This document shows, piece by piece, positions 22,305 to 32,925 of a DNA stretch of 64,000 nucleotides. Within the stretch, counting starts at the first letter, position 1; every line of letters begins with the position of its first letter. The notes under the pieces are model-generated. The model made no database searches, had not been told where the DNA came from, and worked only from the letters and a program-made list of their open reading frames with translations. The translations under genes and the position numbers were made by a program. Source of the DNA: Erinaceus europaeus (taxonomy: Eukaryota > Chordata > Mammalia > Eulipotyphla > Erinaceidae); NCBI RefSeq assembly GCF_950295315.1, contig NC_080179.1, positions 72,600,615 through 72,664,614 on the forward strand, read 5' to 3'.

Positions 22305-24577
22305 ATATATATTTTATTTTATTTTTTATTTATTGAAAGGAAACACTGACAAAACCATAGGATACAATGGGATAAGAACTTCTTATCCCATCCCATCACC
22401 CGATAGCTCTTCTATTCTTTATCCCTCTGGGGGATATGGGCCCAGAGTCATTGTGGGATGCAGAAGGTTGAAGGTCTGGCTTCTGGAATTGCTTCTCCGC
22501 TGACCATGGGTGCTGATAGGTCAATCCATACTCCCAGCCTGCCTCTCTTTCCCTAGTGGGGCGGGGTTCTGGGGAAATCAGGGCTCCAGGACACACTGGT
22601 GGGGTCATCTGCCCAGGGAAGTATGGTTGGCATCATCGTAGCATCTGAAACCTGGTGGCTGAAAAGAAACTTAACATATATGGCCAAGCAAGTTGTTGAC
22701 TAATCATGAACCTAAAGACTGGAGTAGTGCAGTGAAAAGTTGGGGGGTCTCTGTTCTGTAAATAGGTAGTAGGCATATTTTAGTTATATACCAAAGGGAC
22801 TGTGGCTATACTAGTTTTTTTTTTTCCTGAGCCTGAAATCTGATATGCAGGTGGGATGCTTGTTATTGTCTGGGGAGATGATGTCATGGCTGGAAAAAGG
22901 ACCAGAAAGCTGGATCTGAGAAGAGAGTAGCTCCCCAATATGGGAAAGGTGTATAAATATTGTTGACTATAAACCCCATCAATTTGATCTGGGGCCCATA
23001 TTCATCTTAAGAGCTTATGTGACCTCTGCATCCCTGTAGATCTGAGCTCACATTCTGTAGTCATCAGTAGGGACATTCCAAACTGCCCCAATATCAGGAC
23101 CCATCTTCCTCAGGTAGCATAGAGTATGTTGATCAGTCTCCCTTCAGAGGATGGAATAGTCTCTACTGTTGTTGATTCAAGTATACTTCCAGGACTCCAT
23201 AACATACAACCAAAAAGATATGTGTACACCTATGTTCATAGCAGCACAATTCATAATAGCTAAAACCTGGAAGCAACCCAGGTGCCCAACAACAGATGAG
23301 TAGCTGAGAAAGCTGTGGTCTATATACACAATGGAATACTATGCAGCTGTTAAGAATAATGAACCCACTTTCTCCGACCCATCTTTGATGGAACTAGAAG
23401 GAATTTTGTTAAGTGAGTTAAGTCAGAAAGATAAAGATGAGTATGGGATGATCCCACTCATCAACAGAAGTTGAGAAAGAAGAACAGAAAGGGAAACTCG
23501 AAGCAGGACTTGACTGAATTCAGAGTAGGGCACCAAAGTGAAAACCCTGGATTATGGGTGAGGGTGTATGTTCAGCTTCATGGGGCAGGCAGGGGCGGGG
23601 TGGTGGGGGTGGTGTGTGTTGGGGGTAGGTGGGATGGGACACAGTCTTTTGGTGGTGGGAATGGTGTTTATGTGCACTCCTATTAATCTGTAGTCATATA
23701 AATCACTATTTAATACTAGAGGGGAAAATTGATTGAATGTCTCAGTCTTTTTATATGTATTCATTTATTCCCTTTTTGTTGCCCTTGTTCTTTTATTATT
23801 GTAGTTATTGTTGTCTGTCTTCATTGTTGGATAGGACAGAGAGAAATGGAGAGAGGAGGGGAAGACAGAGAGGGGGAGAGAAAGATACCTGCAGACCTGC
23901 TTCACTGCTTGTGAAGCGACTCCCCTGCAGGTGGGGAGCCAAGACCCCAAAGGGGATTCTTCTGCAGGTCCTTGTGCTTTGCCCCACGTGTGCTTAACCC
24001 TCTGCACTACCGCCCAACTCCCTCAAACTTTTTAAGGCACAGACCATAGGCTGAGTCTTTGATATGTTGACTTTCTTAAAAGCTTAGACCAGAGAGAACA
24101 GAAGCAACTGGTGGCACAGCTATATACAAATAATATCAAAGGACATAAATTATAGTGATGTTGTGTATGATACAGCAAATCCTAACAAAGGGATATTTCA
24201 TAGTTAACCCAGTTGCCAAATAATATTATAGCAATAACTATCTGTTACCTTCTTAATCCCTAAGCCAGCAGGAACTTCCCGCTTCCTCTAGAGAGTCTAT
24301 ATTTCCCCCAGTCCTGGAGCGTCTAGAGTGGGGCTCACTTTCCTGCATGCTTCTCTCATTTATACCAAATGATATTGCATCTGCTGATCCCAGACTAATC
24401 AACGCAGTGAGTACCACCTTGGTCTGCTTCACTTCAGATTGTGTCCAGAGACGTCGGGTATGGATTGTCAACCCTTCAGCCTCATTACTCGGGTGAGACC
24501 TTTCCTTTCATAGGATTCTCTAATTCCATTCTAGGTGGTTCACTTCCCAACAAAGTCTCAAAACCTAGATATAGACC
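22305..24577 (-). mobile_element. Twin-primed (5'-inverted) L1 with exact 13-bp target duplication
   Basis: AGAATTGATATAT occurs at 22292-22304 and 24578-24590. Between them, 22305 to about 23180 is the L1 3' UTR in minus orientation, with the A-rich tail appearing as TTTTATTTTATTTTTTATTT. From about 23180 to 24577 the L1 is in plus orientation: ORF2 3' end (CATAGCAGCACAATTCATAA, AATGGAATACTATGCAGCTG) followed by 3' UTR. This is the product expected from twin priming during target-primed reverse transcription. A SINE was inserted later into the inverted part. No ORF2 catalytic region is present, so the copy is inert. Confidence 0.9.
23753..24021 (-). mobile_element. ERI SINE nested in the inverted L1
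   Basis: Antisense copy with similar flanks CTCAGTCTTTTT (23741-23752) and CTCAAACTTTTT (24022-24033), a 12-bp duplication with two mismatches. It interrupts L1 sequence that continues on both sides, so it is younger than the L1. Confidence 0.9.
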
Positions 24578-24734
24578 AGAATTGATATATTTTTGATGGG
24601 AAGTATTTTTGCCTTCTTTGATTTTTAAGCAACTTTCTGTATTTTATAGTATTTTTGTTTAATGCACTAATGAAGTGTTTTAATATGATTTATCTTTAGT
24701 TTATTTTCTTTTCATCTTCAGGATTTTACTGCTA

Positions 24735-25212
24735 TAAGTTGATCTTTTATTAGTGATTTAATATTGATGTACAAAATATAAGGTAGTGGAGGCATAATTC
24801 TATACTATTCCCATAACCAGAGTTCTGTGTCCCCATTCCCTCCACTGGAAACTGTGGTAGTTTTCCCAAAGTCACATATATGGGTTGACTATTATTTCTC
24901 TCTATGTCTATATTTGCCCATTTTTTTCAATGGCCTTGCCTTATCTTCCTTTCTGTGTTACACCTACACCTATTACTACTTCTGAGTGTCCTTCCTTTTT
25001 TCCTCTTTTCTCTCTGGGTCCTGATGGAATTGGGAATCAGAGCTCTCTGGTCATCTTCCTCTAACATTTCTCTTCTTCTGGGAGTATGGACCAAAAATCT
25101 TTTGGGGGCGCAGAATGTTCTGTAATTGCTTTTCCACTGGACATGGACATTGACAGGTTCATCTATACCCCCAACCTGTTTCTGTCTTTCCCTAGTGAAG
25201 CTGATTTTTTCC
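24735..25212 (-). mobile_element. L1 3' UTR fragment, older subfamily
   Basis: Begins TTTTATTAGTGATTTAATAT and contains GTCCTGATGGAATTGG, CTCTCTGGTCATCTTCC and a GGACATGGACATTGACAGG block. The same subfamily is at 4.8 and 52.1 kb. Confidence 0.75.
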
Positions 25213-25312
25213 AGAGAGAGAGAGAGAGAGAGAGAGAAGGAGGAGGAGGAGGAGGAGGAAGAGGAGGAGGAGGAGGAGGAGAAGGAGGAAGAGGAGGAGG
25301 AGGAGGAGGAGA
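25213..25312. repeat. (GA)n then (GAG)n simple repeat
   Basis: A GA dinucleotide run followed by about 70 bp of GAG/GGA triplets. The Ser-rich and Glu-rich frames here come from the repeat. Confidence 0.97.
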
Positions 25313-25358
25313 GTTGTTTCACCTTTTTACCTCCTGAATCCTTAAAGATACAGTTTCT

Positions 25359-25851
25359 TGTTGGATAGTATGCCAGTTCCCCCTGGCTTCTGCTTAACCA
25401 TATGCCTATATAGGGATAGATTTAATCCCATTCAAAGCTTTGGTCTATTTACATAAATCACTTTTACATTTACACAAAGCACCACACTCCCTCCAGGGCA
25501 TTGGTGGTTTAGTGGTAGAATTCTCACCTGCTCCACCCCCTCTCCTTGTCACACCCTGATCCTCTCCTTGTCACACCCTGGTCTCCCACCAGTCACTTTC
25601 GCTCCACCCTCTCTATGTCACATCCTGTTTCCACCCTACTTGGAGAGTATAAAAACAGCTGCTCTTCTGATTAAAGACACTTGGAAATTGCTTTCCGGCT
25701 CTGAGAGTTCCAGAGTGTATCTCCTGCGAAGTTAGTGCGGCACGAGTTCCTGATCCCTCTCCCACACAGCAGCCTAGATCGGCTCCAGTTGAGTTCTCTC
25801 CAACCCAGAGAGCACTAGCTCGGGAAGAAGTACCCTCAGGCTATCCCGGCA
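25359..25851 (+). mobile_element. Solo LTR, 493 bp, exact 6-bp target duplication
   Basis: Begins TGTTGG and ends CCGGCA. GTTTCT is duplicated at 25353-25358 and 25852-25857. A TATAAAA box lies near 25649 and an ATTAAA polyadenylation signal near 25670. A six-base duplication and TG...CA ends fit a class II (betaretrovirus-like) ERV. It is related to the LTR at 28600-29027 over most of U3 (shared TATGTCACATCCTGTTTCCA). No internal proviral sequence remains. Confidence 0.92.
25498..25531 (+). other. tRNA-Gly 5'-half-like segment inside the LTR
   Basis: 34 bp that match positions 1-34 of mammalian tRNA-Gly(GCC) at 32 sites, from memory of the human tRNA. It contains a pol III A-box TGGTTTAGTGG. 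The match stops at the anticodon region and no 3' half, box B or CCA follows, so this is not a tRNA gene. Confidence 0.75.
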
Positions 25852-25974
25852 GTTTCTTTGATTGTCTTGTTATTTTAGTCTCAAATGTAACTTAAAAGTG
25901 CTAGATATCTGACAGGTTTCAGACTTTTCCCATATCCAGTGGATTTTCAGTAAACTTTTGTATCCTATTTTTAA

Positions 25975-26690
25975 AAATAATTTTTATTACTGATTTAATA
26001 ATGATTGACAAGATTATGGGATAAGAGGGGTACAATTCTATACAATTCCCACTGCCAGAGTTCTATATTCCTTCCCCATGCACTGGATGTTTCCCTATTC
26101 TTTATCCCTCTGTGAGTATGGACCAAAGATCTTTATGGGGAGCAGACAGTGTGAGGTCTGGCTTCTAATTATTTGTCCACTGGACTTGGGCATTGACAGG
26201 CCCATTCATACTCCCAGCTTGTTTCTACTTTTCTCTAGTGGGGTAGGGCTCTGGAGAGGTGGGGTTCTAGGACACAATGGTGAGACCCTCCTGCCCAGGG
26301 AAGTCAGGTTGGTGTCATGGTAGCATCTGCAACTTGGTGGCTGAAAGACAATAAGATACAACACAGAACAATTTGTTTAGTAATCAAGAACCTAAAGCTA
26401 AAAGTATAACGATGGAATTTGTGGTCTTCCTGTTGAAAGGAGCTAGGAAGTCTGTTTTAGGTATATTCCAAGGGACCAATGCCTTTACTAATTTTTGCCT
26501 GAGCCTGACAGCTAAAATGCAGGTGGGCTACAAGTATTGTCTGGGAAGATGGAGTCAGAGTTGAGGATAGAACTAGTAAGGTGGATCAGGAGTAGCTCCC
26601 AAATATGGGAAAATATATAAATACCATTAACTATAGGTCCCATCAATCTGATCTCAGGCCCATGTCTGTTCCTTAAATCTCTGTATTCTT
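25975..26690 (-). mobile_element. L1 3' UTR fragment
   Basis: About 700 bp of antisense L1 3' UTR from the A-rich end (TAATTTTTATTACTGATTTA) through GTAGCATCTGCAACTTGGTG, TATTGTCTGGGAAGATGG and AGTAGCTCCCAAATATGGGA. Confidence 0.8.
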
Positions 26691-26699
26691 AAGCTAAAC

Positions 26700-27585
26700 T
26701 GTGTTTATCGTTTCTGAATACTCTTCCTTTTTCCATATGTTTTCTTCTTGCTGTTCCTTTTGTTTTTTCTTTTTTTGGTGCTCTCTACTCGATTTCTTCT
26801 CTATGCCTTGTAAATCCTCATCTAACAGGGGTAAGTGGATAAAAATAGAACTTTTCATTTCATCATTTAGTCTGAGTAGGTAAGCGACACTCTAGCTCTT
26901 GCATCTGGGTCATTTAGCAGAAGGCCAGGATGCTAAATTTGCATCTCATTACCTTTGTCTACTTTTAGATTTTGTGTGCTTGGGCCCTGTGGTCAGTTGG
27001 CAGTTGGCAGGCTCCTGGCTCCAAGGGAATGCTGTGTGATTTGAGGGAATGCCAATTTCAGTTGCTGCACCAATTCTCTCATTTCTTGTTCAGATTTTTC
27101 CTTTATGAAATACTCGTATGTTGCATTACATCTCTAGCCTATTGACTTCATGTCAGAAATTCATTGTGATGTTAATTGATCGGTTGTGAGAGCAGCAGTA
27201 ATAATTTCTATTATCTGGCTCCCACTCTCTGATGTTGGGGTGGTATTTCTCCTATTTGGTAAAATGAGAGCAGACAGTCTTCCTCACAGATTTTAAAAGA
27301 GTTTGATTGTTGTGTACCAAGTTGAGATGAATTGTCAGTAATTGGATAGTGCGGCTGAATTAACACATTCACTTGCTAGTTATGGGACACTTCACATACT
27401 GATCAGGAAACAATAGGCCCTTTTTGCTTCTGCAATACACAGATTCTTATTATCTCTATAGAATTCTAATTCAAGTGGGAGGACAAACATATATCATCTT
27501 CATTAAGCTTGTAAGGAGAAACAATTTTCATAAATCTGAGATATTTGCAACTAACTATCTTATATAATTTTGAGTTTCAATAATT
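26700..27585. other. No feature recognised
   Basis: AT-rich, unassigned. A short ORF at 26701-26883 is Phe/Ser-rich low complexity. Confidence 0.35.
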
Positions 27586-27589
27586 TTAA

Positions 27590-27812
27590 AGTGCATTTAT
27601 TTGTTGGGTGGAGAAAGATGGAGAGACATCTATGGTGGGAGGATATAAAGAGAAAGGAGAGAGAGAGAGAAAGAGAGGCAGGCCCCTGCAGCACTGCTTC
27701 TCTCACTGCTTATGAAGCCTTGCACCTGCAAGTGGGTACTGGATGCTTGAAACCTGGTCCTAGGATGTTGTAGCATGTGTACTCTGCCAGGTGCGCAACT
27801 GCCTGGTCCCAG
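27590..27812 (-). mobile_element. Older ERI-subfamily SINE
   Basis: GA-rich body, CCCCTGCAGCACTGCTTCTC, GCACCTGCAAGTGGGTACTGG and the head complement CAGGTGCGCAACTGCCTGG. Confidence 0.7.
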
Positions 27813-27862
27813 TTGTTTGTTTATTTTTTTTTTTTTGTCTTTGAGCATAGTAAAAAATAAAA

Positions 27863-28015
27863 ACCAGGGCAGGGGTAGATAGCATAATGGTTATGCAAAC
27901 AGACTCCCATGCCTGAGGCTCTAAAGTCCCAGGTTCAATCCCCTGCACCACCATAAACCAGAGTTGAGCAGTGCTCTGGTTAAAAAGCAACAACAACAAC
28001 AACAAAAAGAAAACA
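27863..28015 (+). mobile_element. Second-family tRNA-derived SINE, well preserved
   Basis: The clearest sense copy of this family: GTAGATAGCATAATGGTTAT head (A-box-like), CCCAGGTTCAATCCCC at box B, AGAGTTGAGCAGTGCTCTGG, then a short CAA-rich tail. Confidence 0.85.
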
Positions 28016-28104
28016 CTGTGGGCTTTTGGTTGGGGTTCATAAAAGTAACAGATTTATTAGGTATCTAACAACTGTGGTAGCAAAATAAACAGAAAGACCA
28101 GCCA

Positions 28105-28366
28105 GTTGTGTGGCATGGGCCTTTGTTTTTTCTGTTGTGGCTGTTGTTATTGATGTCGTCGTTGTTGGATAGGACAGAGAGAAATGGAGAGAGGAGGGGA
28201 AGAAAGAGAGGGGGAGAGCAAGACAGACACCTGCAGACCTGCTTCACTGCCTGGGAAGTGACTCCCCTGCAGGTGGGGAGCCGGGGGCTCCAACTGGGAT
28301 CCTTCTGCGGGTCCTTGCGCTTTGCGCCACGTACGCTTAACTGTTGTGGTTACCACCAGACTCCCA
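28105..28366 (-). mobile_element. ERI SINE
   Basis: Antisense copy with intact body, CTCCCCTGCAGGTGGGGAGC and a head complement GCCACGTACGCTTAAC. Box B is changed to GCTCCAACTGGGATCC. Confidence 0.9.
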
Positions 28367-28599
28367 GTAACTAGTCTCTTATACCCACAATCCCTTGAGG
28401 GTTTATGTCCTATGCTATAGCTATAGCTTCTAAAGCCAGCTGTATGCTAATTATGTGCACGGCCTACAATTTCTCTTGATTATAATCCATAAAACACGGC
28501 ATTCCCAACATTTGAGAATGTTAGTTTTCGTTTTCTCATTTCACAGAAAAACACATAAGATATTTTGGAAATAGCAGTCAGTACCATTTTTACCCCATG

Positions 28600-29027
28600 T
28601 GTTGTTTTCGACGGGTTATGTTGTTTTCGCCAGGCTGGCTTCACGGGCACGGGCGGGTAACAGACGACCAGGGACTCATAGTTGAGCTGTAGGCAGTATC
28701 TCTTTATTCATGCAGGACACAGCACAATCTAAGACGAGCTAAGCTAAACTCAAGGTACAGTACTCTAAAACTCACAATGCTGTCTTTATATATACTTCCC
28801 AAGTAGGGTGGAAACAGGATGTGACATAGAGAGGGTGGAGAGAAAAGTGACTGGTGAAAATCAGAGTGTGACAAAGAGGGGGCAGATTAGGCAAGAATCC
28901 TATCACTGAACCACAAATGCCCTGGAGGGAGGGTGGAACTTGTTAACAGTGGTTATGTAAATAAAATAGTGTTAAGCAGGGGGGATTTAAACCAAATGAA
29001 ACAGAAGGGGTCTCATGCATACCAACA
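28600..29027 (-). mobile_element. Solo LTR, 428 bp, exact 6-bp target duplication
   Basis: CCCATG is duplicated at 28594-28599 and 29028-29033. On the + strand the element starts TGTTG and ends CAACA. Minus-strand reading shows TATATAAA near mid-element and AATAAAG near the 3' end. It shares U3 with the 25.36-kb LTR but the R/U5 part differs, so the two belong to related but distinct subfamilies. Confidence 0.93.
28889..28920 (-). other. tRNA-Gly 5'-half-like segment inside the LTR
   Basis: 32 bp, read on the minus strand, match tRNA-Gly(GCC) positions 1-32 at 28 sites. Position in the LTR corresponds to 25498-25531. It is more diverged, and the A-box is TGGTTCAGTGA. Confidence 0.65.
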
Positions 29028-29033
29028 CCCATG

Positions 29034-30195
29034 TATGTTGATAATGCGATCTGCATTTTTATGATAGTCTTTTTGAATCATTCTGAACAGTATTACTGCC
29101 ATTATTACCATGGTGGTGGGCAGTAATGTAATTTGCTTGTTTGGGGTTTTCTTTATTTTAGGTATTTGAAAGATTGCTTCACCAGGTCAGCTGAGAGGCT
29201 TTTAAACATTATTTTGGATGAAGGATTAGGACATTTTTATCTACATCTTCTGAGGCTTCATTGACTTAAGTAATATATTAAGGGATCAGGAAGATAACAG
29301 ATGTTATAGACTGGTTGGAGTTGAAGCAAGGCAGAGAAAACTGCCCAAGGCTGGTACAGCCAGAAGCTGAGAAGGACACTACTCTGACCCAAATAAGACT
29401 CCAAAGGCAGAAAACTCACAATGCCAAGAAAAATAGAAAGAAGTCAGTGAAACACTAGGATGAAATGGGAAAATGAGTCAACTTATATAGATGAAATTAC
29501 TGATCTCCTTTCTATTCACCAGTTCTACTTCCTTATAGAGATATTCTCACGCATTCTTCTAAGAACTCCTCCCAACCATCTCCTTTTAGTGACATTACTT
29601 GAGATCCTGGGAAGCAGAAAGGACAGACCACACACTTTAGAACCCTTGCTTAGCTGGTGCACAGGAACCAAAGTTCCTTTTGTCATTGGCACTTTGGAAC
29701 ATTAAAACTAATGACAAGTTCCTTGCTTATTTTAAAGAAAAGTTCAAATAAATAAGATCCATCCAAATACAGAGTAATTAGCATATGAATTCACTCATTT
29801 TTTGTTGCTTTTTTTTTCTCTTTTTACTTTACTTTTTAAACAATTTAGAAGTTTTTGCATCTTTATTCAATTCACATACTTAAGGAAATAGTGATTTTGA
29901 GCATGAAAAAAGTATTAGTTATTTAGTGTTGGTTTAAGAATACAGGGTAAAGTCCACACTCTGTCTCCTGCTGAAGTTCTGTGCCAATCACTTCCACTCA
30001 CAGTGGTAACCCCCGGAGTTCTCACAAAGTGTCAGAGACAGGTTGGCTTGCTGCTTTTTTTTTTTCCTCCTTACAAGTTTCTATGTTACAAATCTCTATA
30101 TTTTATCTATGAGCAAAATCATCTCTTTGCTTATTTCATAGCAGCCAAGGGTCAACAGACATTAACTTAATTCTGTTTTTTAAATTTTTTTTTAA
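29034..30195. other. No gene recognised
   Basis: Unassigned sequence. The 81-codon ORF at 29460-29705 has no recognisable domain, signal peptide or splice context, and I leave it uncalled. Confidence 0.35.
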
Positions 30196-30197
30196 CC

Positions 30198-30308
30198 TGT
30201 GCGTTGCTGAACTCTGCCTGATGGTGGTGTTGGGAATTGAACCTAGAACCTTGGTGCCTCAGGTATGAAAGACTTTTTGTATCACTATTATATTGTCTCC
30301 TCAGCCCT
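30198..30308 (-). mobile_element. Second-family SINE
   Basis: GGTGTTGGGAATTGAACCTA at box B, CTCAGGTATGAAAGACTTTT and ATTGTCTCCTCAGCCC at the head complement. Confidence 0.65.
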
Positions 30309-30499
30309 TAAGAAATAATGTAAGACAATAAAGAAATGTCTGCAACATGAAAAAGACCAAAAAAATTAAAACCAATAACAGTAAAAGCATCTTTTAGGGA
30401 ACTGATAATTAAAAGATCAGAAAGGGAACAAAAAAGAAAAATTAGAATCATTGCAGATCTAAGACTACTGTTGTGTTCTTAAAGCAAAGAGGTCATGTG

Positions 30500-30616
30500 C
30501 TGTTAACTGGCTACGGAAGAAGGGCATACGCTAGAAGAAGAAGAAGAAGAAGAAGAAGAAGAGGAAGAGGAAGAGGAAGAGGAAGAGGAAGAGGAAGAAG
30601 AGAAGGAGGAAGAAGA
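30500..30616 (+). mobile_element. Minimal Vingi 3' end with expanded GAA tail
   Basis: CTGTTAACTGGCTACGGAAG and the following GGGCATACGCTAG (30500-30532) match the last 33 bp of the Vingi copies at 48.6 and 62.5 kb, including the terminal stop codon. The tail continues as about 84 bp of GAA, then GAGGAA, units. AGAGGTCATGTG (30488-30499) and AGAGGTGATGTG (30617-30628) form a 12-bp target duplication with one mismatch. An extreme 5' truncation produced by target-primed reverse transcription. Confidence 0.88.
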
Positions 30617-30769
30617 AGAGGTGATGTGGAAACGAGACAGTAAGAAAGATAGCTAGAAATGAAAACAAAGATTTGAAAATTACTAGTTTAAAGGAATATT
30701 TGTAAGTTCAAGTTGAGAAAGAAATTCGATTTATACAAATGTATACAACAAGAAATCTCCCTGAGGTGG

Positions 30770-31078
30770 TACAACTTTTTTTTTTCTTTTTTGCCTCCAG
30801 GGTTATTGCTGGGGCTCAGTGACAGTACTATGAATCTGCTGCTTCTGGAGGCTGTTTTTCCCATTTTGTTGTTTTTGTTGGATAGGACAGAAAGAAATTG
30901 AGAGAGGAGGGGGAGATAGAGAAAGGGAGAGAAAGAGATACCTGCAAGACCTGCTTCACCGCTTGTGAAGCGATGCCCCCTTGCAGGTGGGGAGTGGGGG
31001 CTTGAACTAGGATCCTTGCATGGATCCTTGAGCTTTGACCTATGTGCACTTAACTTCATGCACTACCACCTGCCCCCC
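30770..31078 (-). mobile_element. Long-form ERI SINE
   Basis: Contains TTGCCTCCAGGGTTATTGCT and CTTCTGGAGGCTGTTTTTCC, the marker of the long variant, then the usual body. Box B is altered to GCTTGAACTAGGATCC. Confidence 0.87.
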
Positions 31079-31094
31079 ATATGATTTTCTTTTA

Positions 31095-31368
31095 ATTGAA
31101 GTCAGTAAGAAAGCTAAGGATGGATTGACCAGTCAACACCCAGGTTCAGCGGGGAAGCAATTACAGAAGCCAGACCTTCCACCTTCTGCATCCCACAATG
31201 ACCCTGGGTCCATACTCCCAGAGGGATAGAGAATAGGAAAGCTGTCAGGGGAGGGGATGGGATACGGAGCTCTGGTGGTGGAAACTGTGTGGAGTTGTAC
31301 CCCTCTTATCCTATGATTTTGTCAGTGTTTCCTTTTTTAAATAAATAAAAATAAATAAAAGAAAGCTA
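31095..31368 (+). mobile_element. L1 3' end, severely 5'-truncated
   Basis: Sense orientation: GCGGGGAAGCAATTACAGAA, CTTCTGCATCCCACAATGAC, GGTGGTGGAAACTGTGTGG, CCCCTCTTATCCTATGATTT, then an AAATAAATAAAAATAAATAA tail. Reading this copy in sense shows that the widespread block is the L1 3' terminus. Confidence 0.85.
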
Positions 31369-31383
31369 AGGAAAAATAATTAG

Positions 31384-31384
<1 letters not shown>

Positions 31385-31418
<34 letters not shown>
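31385..31418. repeat. (AC)n microsatellite
   Basis: 17 AC units directly upstream of a SINE head. Confidence 0.97.
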
Positions 31419-31420
<2 letters not shown>

Positions 31421-31612
31421 CCAGGTGGTGGTGCACCCAGTTGAGTACACATATATGCAAGGACCCAGTTTTGATTTCTTACTCCCCACCTGCATGGTGG
31501 GAACTTCATGAGCAGTGAAGCAGTGCTGCAGGTGTCTCTCCTCTGTCTCCCCTTCCCTCTCAATTTCTCTGTCCTATCAAAAAACAAAGAATAAAAAAAA
31601 ACTTTAAATAAA
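31419..31612 (+). mobile_element. Older ERI-subfamily SINE
   Basis: Head GACCAGGTGGTGGTGCACCC, CTCCCCACCTGCATGGTGG, AGCAGTGAAGCAGTGCTGC, CT body and a terminal A-rich segment. Confidence 0.75.
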
Positions 31613-31651
31613 GTATATATATGTGTATATATATATATATACACACATACA
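31613..31651. repeat. (TA)n-rich microsatellite
   Basis: Alternating TA with GT interruptions, then ACACACATAC. Confidence 0.9.
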
Positions 31652-31654
31652 ATT

Positions 31655-32925
31655 AACATTAAAATTCTCAAACTATTCAAAGATGACTGACATCTCAAAA
31701 TTCCACATCCACTAAAAACATTAAGTGCAAAGGTAGAATAAAGGCATTTTCAAAAATATAAAGACTAAAGATGTTTTCCTAAAACATAATCATTTTTATA
31801 AAATTATCTGAGGTAGAATCTTCAGACATTGTAATTAAGAGAAATCCATGACATGATATCTATGCAATAAACCTTGGACAGAAATAATCTGTATTCCTTC
31901 AGCTTAGTATAGGATCACTGTAAGAGAAATCAAGGCTAATGAGATGTTCTGGAATAAAATGGTGACATTATAGAAAATTTCATGTTTTATAAATATTTGT
32001 GAAGGCAAAAGTGATGTAAGAAAAGAAATGGTAGAAACATTAAAAAAATAATATACCAGAAAAAGAAATTAAGTATAAAATGTTGGTAACACTGAAGTAA
32101 ACTATGTCATATTAAATATAAAGAGGCTGATTTGAAAAATTTAGTATGCTATTTGGATAAAGTATAGGGAGAATTATAATCAGTGTAAATATCAACAATG
32201 GCAATGCCACAGTAAATACACAGATGGTAGAGATTTGGAGCAGTGTGAGGTTGAGAAAGCAGAAGGAAAGGATTAGAAGATTAACATATTACAAAAATTT
32301 CTACGAAATGGTGTCAAGAGATAGTATCTACTGTTGATATAAGCAATAGCAGTGGTGATATACTGCTTAAAGCTCATAAAGATAATCAAAAGCAAAGTAC
32401 AAAAAAAGTTGTGAATATTATTTAAATATTGCCCATAATATTTTGGTTTTGTTTGATCAAAATGTGCTTTAGATTTATTTTTTCCGCAAAATATGCTTTC
32501 CGTTAGGTGGTTACATATTCTTTAGATTTCCACAGTAATTCTCTGTTGAATCACTGTTGTCCACCAAGATATTTGAATTTAAGGCATTTGTTGTAAAGTT
32601 AATAAAAAATAAGATATGATTCCCACTGCTGATAGGAACTGGCTAGGATCAGGGGAGTTGGCAACACATAAAAATAAATATATGAAACTTTTGCTTCTAA
32701 AAATAGAAATGGACAGCTCTATAGTATTGTAAAAAGCACCTCAGAAGAAACTATTGGATTATAGATATGTGACAATATCATTTAAGTTCTCTAGATGTTA
32801 TTTTTTAATTCGTGTATTATTATTATTGAGTTATGTAGACATGTGTGATGTCATGATTTATAGGATAACTTTTTTCTTTGTTAACATTTTTAAAATTATG
32901 TAGTTTTCATTTATTTTTGAGGTAA
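31655..32925. other. No feature recognised
   Basis: Strongly AT-rich and unassigned. No open frame of note. Confidence 0.35.

Noticed and set aside
24927..25368. Ser-rich and Glu-rich ORFs
   Set aside because: Direct translation of the GA and GAG simple repeat plus L1 3' UTR.
25498..25531. Functional tRNA-Gly gene
   Set aside because: Only the 5' half is present; no anticodon stem partner, T arm, box B or terminator in place.
29460..29705. 81-codon ORF as a small gene
   Set aside because: No domain, no signal peptide, no promoter or polyadenylation context, and coding potential no better than neighbouring frames.
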